Assembly: GCA_035387885.1 (NCBI GenBank)
Contig: DAOOOW010000011.1
Location: 1 to 37,222 of the forward strand
Origin: DAOOOW01 sp035387885
Lineage (GTDB): Bacteria; Patescibacteriota; Patescibacteriia; UBA2196
Reading direction: 5' to 3'
DNA: 37,222 nt
Shown: in pieces, positions 23,363 through 31,100 of the stretch
Layout: every line of letters starts with the position of its first letter
Position numbering within the stretch: the first letter of the stretch is position 1
Notes under the pieces: generated by a model
Database searches by the model: none
The model's input: the letters and a program-made list of their open reading frames with translations, nothing else
What the model was told of the DNA's origin: nothing
Program-made: the position numbers and the translations under genes

Positions 23363-24718
23363 ATGCCAAACATTACTAAACAACTTAAATCTCTCCCCGC
23401 CTCGCCCGGTATTTACCTCTTTTATAATTCTAAGCGTGAGCTAATTTATGTTGGCAAAGCGACTTCTCTAAAAAGCAGGGTTAAAAGTTATTTTACCGGC
23501 AAGCAAAAAAGTCCCCGCCCTATTGAATCCATGATTGACGAAGTTAAAAATATCAAAACCATTAAAACCGATTCTGTCTTGGAAGCGATTATTTTAGAAG
23601 GCCAATATATCAAAAAATATCGTCCCAAATATAATGTTGATTGGAAAGATGACAAAAGTTGGAATTATTTGTATTTAACAAATGAGCCATTTCCAAAATT
23701 AAAAACCATTCGCCAACACGAAATTCATAATTCTAAATTCATAATTCATAATTCAAATTTATTCGGCCCCTTTCCAAGTTTAAACACCCGTGAAACTCTC
23801 AAACTGCTCCACAAACTTTTTTATATTTCCCGCTGCTCGCCTCCGTTTTTATCTCCCCCTGCCAGAGGGGGAGCGCCTCGCTTAAGCGGGCGAGGGGGTG
23901 GGAGAGGTAAAAAACCAAAACCCTGTTTTGACTACCAATTAGGTCAATGCCTCGGTGTCTGCACTGGTGAAATTACGACCAAAGAATACAAACAAAAAGT
24001 TATTAAACCCCTGAATGAATTTTTAAAAGGCAACAAAAAAAGACTTTTGCAAAATCTTAAAAAACAAATGCTTCTTGCTGCCAAACAACAAAATTTTGAA
24101 GAAGCCACTAGATTACGCAATCAAATTAATAATCTTAAAAAAATACAGGATGTTTCATTATTAAATAAAAATTTATTCCATAACGATTTACAGATTACAA
24201 ATTACAGATTACAAATTACTAGAATTGAAGCTTATGACATTTCCAATCTTGGCCCCACTGGCAAAGTCGGCTCCATGGTTGTTTTTGATCAATCTGGCCC
24301 ATTAAAATCAGAATATCGCAAATTTAAAATCAAGACCGTGGCCGGCCAAAGCGATGTTGATTGTTTAAAAGAAATTATTATTCGCCGGTTTAATAATAAT
24401 TGGCCTTTGCCAGATATCATTCTCGTTGATGGTGGTACCCCCCAAGTCAATGCTATAAAAAAAATCATTAATTTATCCCCTCCTGCCAGAGGAGGGGTGG
24501 TCGAGTCCCGCCAGGGCGAGACCGGGGTGGTGGGAGATATCCCAGTCATCGGTATTGCCAAAGGCCCAACCCGCAAAAAAAATGAATTCATTTTTGATAA
24601 ACACAATCAAAAAATCGCTGACTTTATTCAAGCCAACGAAATTTTGCTTATCCGCGCCCGCGACGAAGCCCACCGCTTTGCCATTTCTTATCAGAAAAAA
24701 TTAAGAAAGATAAAATAG
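23363..24718 (+). CDS. uvrC: Excinuclease ABC subunit C, lacking the C-terminal HhH domain
   Basis: Dual-incision nuclease of nucleotide excision repair. It has a GIY-YIG domain (GIYLFYNSKRELIYVGKA, near the N-terminus), four cysteines in the pattern of the UvrC iron-sulphur site (RC ... PC, QC, VC, about residues 156-200), a UVR UvrB-binding motif (NFEEATRLRNQINNL), and an RNase H-like nuclease with YDISN, LVDGG and RDEAHRFA. About 451 residues, against about 600 usual. It stops right after RDEAHRFAISYQKKLRK, so the (HhH)2 domain is absent. I chose ATG 23363; the upstream TTG at 23300 would translate a palindromic element. Four in-frame repeat segments are present, one between the first and second cluster cysteines. 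Confidence 0.94.
   Translation: MPNITKQLKSLPASPGIYLFYNSKRELIYVGKATSLKSRVKSYFTGKQKSPRPIESMIDEVKNIKTIKTDSVLEAIILEGQYIKKYRPKYNVDWKDDKSWNYLYLTNEPFPKLKTIRQHEIHNSKFIIHNSNLFGPFPSLNTRETLKLLHKLFYISRCSPPFLSPPARGGAPRLSGRGGGRGKKPKPCFDYQLGQCLGVCTGEITTKEYKQKVIKPLNEFLKGNKKRLLQNLKKQMLLAAKQQNFEEATRLRNQINNLKKIQDVSLLNKNLFHNDLQITNYRLQITRIEAYDISNLGPTGKVGSMVVFDQSGPLKSEYRKFKIKTVAGQSDVDCLKEIIIRRFNNNWPLPDIILVDGGTPQVNAIKKIINLSPPARGGVVESRQGETGVVGDIPVIGIAKGPTRKKNEFIFDKHNQKIADFIQANEILLIRARDEAHRFAISYQKKLRKIK
23722..23757 (+). repeat. ATTCATAATT short-period repeat in uvrC
   Basis: Three to four variants of ATTCATAATTC encode IHNSKFIIHNSN before LFGPFPS. The same period occurs in the intergenic stretch at about 26296-26315. 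Confidence 0.7.
23853..23906 (+). repeat. Three-part palindromic element in uvrC, copy 1
   Basis: CTCCCCCTGCCAGAGGGGGAG, then the inner palindrome CCTCGCTTAAGCGGGCGAGG, then GGGTGGGAG. This is the same layout as the intergenic pair at 11558-11700. It encodes a Pro/Gly/Arg-rich insert (SPPARGGAPRLSGRGGGRG) between two cluster cysteines. Confidence 0.85.
24190..24217 (+). repeat. Tandem 14-bp repeat in uvrC
   Basis: Two exact copies of ACAGATTACAAATT, in frame, encoding LQITNYRLQIT before RIEAYDISN. Confidence 0.9.
24477..24534 (+). repeat. Three-part palindromic element in uvrC, copy 2
   Basis: CCCCTCCTGCCAGAGGAGGGG, then an inner GGTC...GACC palindrome, then GGGGTGGTGGGA. It encodes SPPARGGVVESRQGETGVV between INL and DIPVIGIAKG in the nuclease domain. 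Confidence 0.85.
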
Positions 24719-24724
24719 ATATCA

Positions 24725-25381
24725 CTATTTTTTTGTTTCTTCCATTTTAGCATTATATAAATCCATTATCTCCCAAGCAATCCTTTCTACGTCTTCTTCG
24801 TTTTCACCATTTTTAAATTTTTCTATTTCCTCAGGCGTCTTTTTGCTCAATATTTCATCTTCCGCCTGTTTCCAAACTGCTTTATGTATTTTTTCTTGCG
24901 ATCTTAATTCTTCTATCGCTTTAATATCTTCTTCTGTAAAATAACCTGCTGGCAGGTTATCTTTATCTCCATTTATATAAAGCTGCGCTTGGCGTTTTTT
25001 AAGATTTCCACCGATTTCAACCCAAATTACTTTATCATCATCATCAATACCTCCAACAGGTTTTTCTGTCATCCTCATCAAACAAACTTTATCGTAGTAT
25101 TCATCCTCTTCTTGAACGTATTGGGTATCTACATAAGATACAATAAAAAGAGCGTCATCTGGGATATCATTTTTATCTTCGACTCTGTGGCCATAATCTT
25201 TAAAATCACCCCACCTAATCACATCACCCTGAAAAAGACCGTAAGTTTCCGCTTGCTCTCTTGAACAAAATTCTTTTTCCTCGCGATCTCTGCTTAATAT
25301 TTTCTGCTCAAAACTCATTGCGTCTTGCGCGCGCTGGTCTTCCTCGCTACTTGGTGACTGTTCGTATCTCATTGTACTCAT
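24725..25381 (-). CDS. Hypothetical protein A, 218 aa, behind a poly-G promoter
   Basis: I do not recognise this protein. It is acidic and apparently cytoplasmic, with no signal peptide or membrane helix. The N-terminal third (FCSREQAETYGLFQGDVIRWG) leads into a probable beta domain (ALFIVSYVDTQY, KVCLMRMTEKP, KVIWVEIGGNL). The C-terminal part, from about residue 145, is highly charged and helical. It converges on uvrC, ending 6 nt beyond its stop. ATG at 25381 follows ATAAAAAT without a Shine-Dalgarno, exactly as in gene B. The promoter at 25457-25486 has a G9 tract in its spacer, so expression may switch by slippage. It may be an accessory cargo gene. Confidence 0.8.
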   Translation of the reverse strand: MSTMRYEQSPSSEEDQRAQDAMSFEQKILSRDREEKEFCSREQAETYGLFQGDVIRWGDFKDYGHRVEDKNDIPDDALFIVSYVDTQYVQEEDEYYDKVCLMRMTEKPVGGIDDDDKVIWVEIGGNLKKRQAQLYINGDKDNLPAGYFTEEDIKAIEELRSQEKIHKAVWKQAEDEILSKKTPEEIEKFKNGENEEDVERIAWEIMDLYNAKMEETKK

Positions 25382-25456
25382 ATTTTTATTTTATTTTATT
25401 AATACAATCTTTCTGTCTATAAGAATATATTAATAAAAATTAATTATTATGCCTTT

Positions 25457-25486
25457 ATTCTACCCCCCCCCAGCCGAAGTTGTCAA
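25457..25486 (-). promoter_or_regulatory. Putative phase-variable promoter of gene A (G9 spacer)
   Basis: On the minus strand a perfect TTGACA (25481-25486), then ACTTCGGCT plus G9 as an 18-nt spacer, then TAGAAT (25457-25462). Loss of one G would give the 17-nt spacing used by other promoters in the window. Its sequence is homologous to the gene B promoter. Confidence 0.8.
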
Positions 25487-25498
25487 ATAAAAGTTATA

Positions 25499-25615
25499 CA
25501 CAATCAAAAAAACGCCGACTTTATTCAAGCCAACGAAAATTTATTAATCAATGCTCGCGACGAAGCCCATCGCTTTGCGATTTCGTATCAGAAAAAACTA
25601 AGAAAAACTACTTAA
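25499..25615 (+). pseudogene. Duplicated 3' end of uvrC (38 codons plus stop)
   Basis: It reads HNQKNADFIQANENLL and on to RKTT, then TAA, matching the uvrC C-terminus (about 24602-24718) with five amino-acid differences in 38. Many further base changes are synonymous (for example CAC/CAT, GCC/GCG, TCT/TCG, TTA/CTA). It has no start or upstream part, so it is a fragment. The synonymous bias means it evolved as part of a functional uvrC before being cut off, rather than decaying from a local copy. The last 18 nt overlap the 3' end of gene B. Confidence 0.9.
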
Positions 25616-26116
25616 ATTTTCTTGTATATATTTTTCTAAAACTATTTTGACTTCTTCATCACCTTTTTCCCCAGCAAAATAACTCAAGCCAGTTCTCATT
25701 ATTAACGCCAATGATGTGTGCAATGCTTTTTTTCTTCCATCATCGGGTAGTTCATTCCATATAATATCAAAAAAACGGCCTATTTCTTGCATGGAACCTT
25801 TAAATTTAGCTTCTCTTGCTAAAATTTCTTGTTCATTCTCAAGGGTTGGCTGTATATTTTTTTCCCTAATATCATTACCTTGTTCTTGCCAGGATATTAA
25901 TTTATTCAAATCAACCTCCTTTTGTATTCCCGTGCCATCAGGATTTCTTTTTTCCACAATAGCTTTTTTGCTTACCTCGTTAAAAGCTACAAAAATCCAG
26001 CCATCTTCAATTTGTCCGCCAGACTCTGGGCTTCTTTTAACTCTAATATTCTGCCCGTGCTTAAAAGGAATTTCTATTCTGTTATCAGCTACTGGTAATT
26101 GATCTGGTTTAAACAT
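25598..26116 (-). CDS. Hypothetical protein B, 172 aa, behind a poly-G promoter
   Basis: Not recognised. The N-terminal part (about residues 14-80) looks like a small SH3-like beta domain (GQNIRVKRS, DGWIFVAFN, KEVDLNKLISWQE). The C-terminal half is helical (EIGRFFDIIWNELPDDGRKK, EEVKIVLEKYIQEN). No signal or membrane helix. It is not visibly similar to protein A, yet it shares the same promoter type, the same ATAAAAATATG start context and the same position, converging on a uvrC 3' end (here the fragment at 25499-25615, which it overlaps by 18 nt). Confidence 0.8.
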   Translation of the reverse strand: MFKPDQLPVADNRIEIPFKHGQNIRVKRSPESGGQIEDGWIFVAFNEVSKKAIVEKRNPDGTGIQKEVDLNKLISWQEQGNDIREKNIQPTLENEQEILAREAKFKGSMQEIGRFFDIIWNELPDDGRKKALHTSLALIMRTGLSYFAGEKGDEEVKIVLEKYIQENLSSFS

Positions 26117-26153
26117 ATTTTTATTTTTTCTAATATTATTATTTTATACTTTT

Positions 26154-26181
26154 ATTCTACCCCCCCAGCCAAAGCTGTCAA
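26154..26181 (-). promoter_or_regulatory. Putative phase-variable promoter of gene B (G7 spacer)
   Basis: On the minus strand a perfect TTGACA (26176-26181), then GCTTTGGCT plus G7 as a 16-nt spacer, then TAGAAT (26154-26159). It differs from the gene A promoter mainly by two fewer G. Predicted leader of about 30 nt. Confidence 0.8.
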
Positions 26182-26209
26182 ATTAAAATCTGTGGATAAG
26201 TTTTTAAAC

Positions 26210-26245
26210 AAAAAGAGAAGGTATTAAAAAAACCATCTCTTTTTA
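26210..26245 (-). terminator. Terminator of the DUF2207 gene
   Basis: AAAAAGAGA pairs with TCTCTTTTT (imperfect, with an inner GGT/ACC) and is followed by a T-rich run on the minus strand. It lies about 70 nt after the stop at 26318 and just before the gene B promoter. Confidence 0.7.
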
Positions 26246-26317
26246 AAAATTTAAAATTATTTTAAAATTTAAAACTAGAAATTATTTACCTTTATTCATT
26301 ATTCATAATTCTAATTC

Positions 26318-28048
26318 TTACCAACTTCCTCCTCCCCCTCCACCAAATCCCCCACCAGAAAATCCGCCCCCACCAAATCCTGAAGCGCCTTTGGCCGCCG
26401 TCGCCCCTGCCACAGCTGTGCCAAAAGAATTTTTAAATGAGCCTAATGAATTTGCCAAAATATGCGCTGTATAAAAACCTGTCCAATTGCCTTGGTACCA
26501 ATCTGGGGCGGGTAAATCAATGCCTTTAAAAACTTCGGCCCATTCTTTCTCTACACCAAAAATTATGGCCCAAGGCAAATATTCGGCAAATTTTTCTGGA
26601 TGCTCCGAAGGTGAGAAATGAAATTTAACTCTGTCTTTCTCTGTCACTGATAAAAACATTTTAAAACCTTGTAATTTTTCTCTCATCAAAATTCCTTCTT
26701 TGGTTTTTTGAGGCATAAACTGAGCAAAAATAATAAAAAGAAGAGCTGAAACAATAATCGAACCAATGGTGATAATACTCAAGCCAATATCTAAAATTGC
26801 CTCACCAAAAAATATAAAAAAAGCTAAAATTCCAAACCCAATAGCCATAAATTTGGCTCTGGCTTTTTCTGGATTTTTTACAAACCAGCCCTTACTCGCC
26901 ACCGTCTCATAAATTTTATTTTTTATTTCTTCAATATTTCTGCCAATATGTTGATCAGATTTTAATTGGCTTAAACTTACTTCATTTTTTGCGCCCAATA
27001 TTTCTGTCAATAAATCTTTTTCATAACCAATTAAATCATTTTGTTTTTCTGTTTTTATTAACTGCCACTCTTTGCCAGCATTTATGCCTAAAACCTTTTT
27101 ATCTGTTTCTTTTAATTTCAAATAACCACGCCTGGCCAAATCAATAATTGTAGCTGTAATGTCTTTATTATCCATTTTTTCATCATAAATAATTCCGCCT
27201 TCGGCCGGCAACATACCCACTGGTGGTTCATATTCTGGCACAATTGTGCCTCTACCATCTGGGTCACGGCCATGTTTACGCCAATATAAATACAAGCCTA
27301 TTAAAACAAATACTGGTAATAAAACGATTAAGTTATCTTTAGCTGTTTTTAAAAATTTTTCTAAAGTTGTTGGTTGATTGACTATCCCCTTAGGAAAACC
27401 AATCACCACGGACCAACCTTCTTTTGTTTGCAAAAAATTAATAGAGGAATTTATTTCATTATTTTCATTTTTATTCAACAGACATCTTGAGCTATCTGTT
27501 GAACCAAGCAGACCTGCATAACAAACAAATTTTATATCATTTTTATTTATTTTTTTATCTCCACTAAAACCAATTTTAACTTCAGACCTTTCAATACTTA
27601 CAGGCCAGTCATTACCAGTTATATTCCAAAACAATTCATCGTAATCAGAAAAATAATTAATGGCTCCATCAACCTGATATCTAATGACATAATATTTAAT
27701 GCCAGAAACTAATTTATCAGCGTCGCCAATTTTAATTTCTAAATTATTGCCAGATTTTGTGGTGGTGTAAGACCAATTTTTTCCTGATAAATCCTGCACT
27801 GACAAAACTTTTATATCTAATTTATAACTGCCGCCGCGCGTCTGATATTTGTAGGGAATATCACGATAAATACCATGTCTTGCCGTGGATCCTGTAAAAT
27901 CATAATCAATAGTTTCTTCAACAAGAATAGAACTATCTGGGTTAATAGTAATGTCAGCTATAAAATTATTAATAACTTCTGCTTTGGTTACTTGAGGAAA
28001 AATGACTAAACTTAATAAAATAAATAATAGAAATTTTATTTTTTTCAT
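26318..28048 (-). CDS. DUF2207 family membrane protein
   Basis: 576 residues. A cleavable-looking signal peptide (MKKIKFLLFILLSLVIFPQVTKA) precedes an extracytoplasmic beta-rich DUF2207 domain (IYRDIPYKY, YDELFWNITGNDWP). One helix follows (about residues 240-255, ending YLYWRKHGRDPDGRG), then a cytoplasmic winged-helix-like part (YDEKMDNKDITATIIDLARRGYLKL), two more helices (about 402-445) and a Gly-rich tail ending GGGGGGSW. Order and tail are typical of the family; the biological role is unknown. It lies downstream of rpoC but is separated from it by a terminator. Confidence 0.9.
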   Translation of the reverse strand: MKKIKFLLFILLSLVIFPQVTKAEVINNFIADITINPDSSILVEETIDYDFTGSTARHGIYRDIPYKYQTRGGSYKLDIKVLSVQDLSGKNWSYTTTKSGNNLEIKIGDADKLVSGIKYYVIRYQVDGAINYFSDYDELFWNITGNDWPVSIERSEVKIGFSGDKKINKNDIKFVCYAGLLGSTDSSRCLLNKNENNEINSSINFLQTKEGWSVVIGFPKGIVNQPTTLEKFLKTAKDNLIVLLPVFVLIGLYLYWRKHGRDPDGRGTIVPEYEPPVGMLPAEGGIIYDEKMDNKDITATIIDLARRGYLKLKETDKKVLGINAGKEWQLIKTEKQNDLIGYEKDLLTEILGAKNEVSLSQLKSDQHIGRNIEEIKNKIYETVASKGWFVKNPEKARAKFMAIGFGILAFFIFFGEAILDIGLSIITIGSIIVSALLFIIFAQFMPQKTKEGILMREKLQGFKMFLSVTEKDRVKFHFSPSEHPEKFAEYLPWAIIFGVEKEWAEVFKGIDLPAPDWYQGNWTGFYTAHILANSLGSFKNSFGTAVAGATAAKGASGFGGGGFSGGGFGGGGGGSW

Positions 28049-28086
28049 ATTATAATCATAACTCCAAAATATAAAAAATACAAATC

Positions 28087-28121
28087 AAAAATCCTCCAAT
28101 ATTATATTAGAGGATTTTTTT
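28087..28121 (-). terminator. Terminator of rpoBC
   Basis: AAATCCTC/GAGGATTT stem with a loop of about 13 nt and a T-run on the minus strand, some 40 nt after the rpoC stop. Confidence 0.85.
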
Positions 28122-28158
28122 AGTCATTAGACATTTGACATTAGAAATTAGTAATTAT

Positions 28159-31100
28159 TTACTTCCCATACCCTGTCCCAGCAGGAATTAAACGACCAAT
28201 AATAACATTTTCTTTCAAGCCACGAAGATAATCAATCTTACCAGAAACTGCCGCATCAATTAAAATTCTAGCAGTTTCTTGAAATGAAGCGGCTGATAAA
28301 AAAGAAGAGGTAGATAATGAGGCTTTAGTAATACCAAGTAAAATAATATTGCCTTTAGCCAATTGTTTTTTATTTTCTCTTAATTTTTCATTAACTTCAT
28401 TAAATTCAGAAATTTCTATAATTTCTCCAGGTGAAAAATATGAATCGCCTGGCTCTTCAATAAAGACCCTGGAAAACATTTGGCGGGTAATAATTTCAAT
28501 ATGTTTATCATTCAAGCGCTGGCCTTGAGAAGAATAAATATGTTGAATCTCTTTTAAGATATATCTCTGGGTAGCCAATTTACCTCGTGTTAAAAATAAT
28601 TCATGAAGATCTAAAGATCCTTCGGTTAATTGCTGTCCGGCTTGAACCAAATCTCCATCCTTAACCCAAAGCATAGTGCCGCTAATCACAGCAGGCAATT
28701 CTTTGGTAATTTCTTTTTTATTTTCAATAGTCACTAACCATTGCTCATCTGAATGTTTATTGATGGTTAAGTCGCCATTAAAAGGAGCCACGATTTCTTT
28801 ATTCCCAGATAAAATTACTTCGTCTTTTTTAATTTTACCATTCTTTTTTATTTCCAACTTATCTAAATCAGCGGTCAAAACTTCAAGTTCAAATTTTCTA
28901 ACTTCATAACCTTCAATAGTCATGATCTTTTGTTTTTTGTCTTTATCTTCAGTAAGAGTAATTTTACCATCAAATGGCGCAATCAAAGCTGGTTTTTTAA
29001 CAGGTCGAGCTTCAAAAATTTCTTGAACTCTGGGCAAACCCTGAGTAATATCTCCGCCAGAGGCCACACCGCCAGTATGAAAAGTACGCATAGTTAACTG
29101 GGTGCCTGGCTCACCAATCGATTGAGCCGCCACAATACCAACTGTCGCCCCAACTTTAACTAATTTATTATAACCCAAATCCCAACCATAACATTTAGCG
29201 CACATACCACGATTCGTTTTGCAAGTTAAAACTGAACGCATAACCACACTATCTAAATTAAGTTTAGCAATAGCTCTCGAGGCATCATAATCTACTAATT
29301 GACCTTTTTTAACTATAACTTTTTTAGTTTCTGGATCTTTAATATCTTTAGCCGCAATCCTACCTAAAATTCTTTTGGCTAAATCTTCACCCATTTCTTC
29401 AGATTCTTTTCTAGTAATTTCCACACCTTCTTCATCATTGCAATCTTCTTCGGTAATAATTACGCTTTGAGAAACATCTACCAATTTTCTTGTTAAATAA
29501 CCTGCTTCTGAAGTTCTAAGCGCTGTATCCGATAAACCTTTTCTCGTGCCGTGAGTAGAAATAAAATATTCCAGAACCGAAAAACCTTCTTTAAATGAAG
29601 CTTTGATAGGCAATTCAATAGTTTCACCAGATGGGTTATTAACCAAACCTTTAATACCCATCATTTGAGTGGTTTGATTCCAAGAACCTCTCGATTGAGA
29701 TTCAATCATCGCATAAACTGGACTATCTTTTATTTGTGATAAGGTTTGACGACAAAGTGCAGTAATTTTATCAATAACTTCAAACCAAACTTTAATAGTT
29801 TTGGTTCTTCTTTCATCATTGGTTAACAAACCAAGTTCATATTGTTCTTGAATTTCATCAATTAATTTTTCTGCCTCAATAATAATGGCTGGCTTGCCAG
29901 GTAAATTTGGTGTGTCATCCATGCCCCAAGAAATACCAGATAAAGTTAAATAACGAACACTAATATCTTTAATTTTATCCAATGTTTTAGCAGTTTCTTC
30001 AACACCATATTGTTCCAAAATATCAGCAATTAATTTTTTAATTTGCGGTTTACCCATAGGTTTATTCATAAAACGCAATTTGTCTGGCAAAATTTCATTA
30101 AATAAAATTCTGCCCACCGTTGTTATAAATAAACCCTCTGGTTTTTGTTGGCAAGTTTCTAAAAATTCTCTACTAAATTTAACTTTTATTAATTGATGTA
30201 AAGCAATTTGTCTAAGTTCATAAGCAGTAATAGCTTCTGTTGGACTGCTAAAAATTTTATATTTTCTATTGGTATTATCTTCTCTTTCTTCCTCACTTGA
30301 AGTCATATAATAAAGTCCCAAAACAAAATCTTGTTGTGGCATAGCCACCGGAGAACCATCACCTGGTCTTAATAAATTTTTTGAAGATAACATTAATTCT
30401 GCCGCTTCTCTTTTAGCTTCTCCTGTTAAAGGCACATGCACAGCCATTTGATCACCATCAAAATCAGCGTTAAAAGCAGAACAAACAAAAGGGTGCAATT
30501 GAATGGCTTTACCTTCAATTAAAATTGGTTGAAAAGCTTGAATACCTAAGCGATGCAAAGTTGGCGCGCGATTTAAAAGCACATGAGCTTTAGTGGTAAT
30601 ATTTTCCAGAATATCATAAATTTCGCTTTTACCTGTTTCAATATATTTGTTAGCTGATCTAACGTTATGAGCTAGTTCTTGTTTAATAAGTTCAGCAATA
30701 ACAAAGGGTTTAAATAATTCTAAGGCCATCTTTTTGGGCAAGCCACATTGATATAATTTTAAATGCGGACCAACCACAATTACCGAACGACCAGAATAGT
30801 CGACTCTTTTACCCAATAAATTTTGACGGAAACGGCCTTGTTTACCTTTCAGTGAATCGGCTAAACTTTTTAACATTCGCTGTTGGCCAGTAGAGGCAGT
30901 GACAGTTTTGCCGTGTCTGGCAGAATTATCAATTAAAGCGTCAACTGCTTCCTGCAACATTCTTTTTTCATTACGTACAATAACTTCTGGAGCATTTAAT
31001 TCTAATAGTCTTTTCAGACGATTGTTGCGATTAATAACTCGGCGATATAAATCATTTAAATCTGAAGTAGCAAAGCGACCACCTTCCAAAGCTACCATGG

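Noticed and set aside
25499..25615. Small functional gene from the uvrC fragment
   Set aside because: There is no start codon or ribosome-binding site; the frame is open only because it is the tail of a former uvrC.
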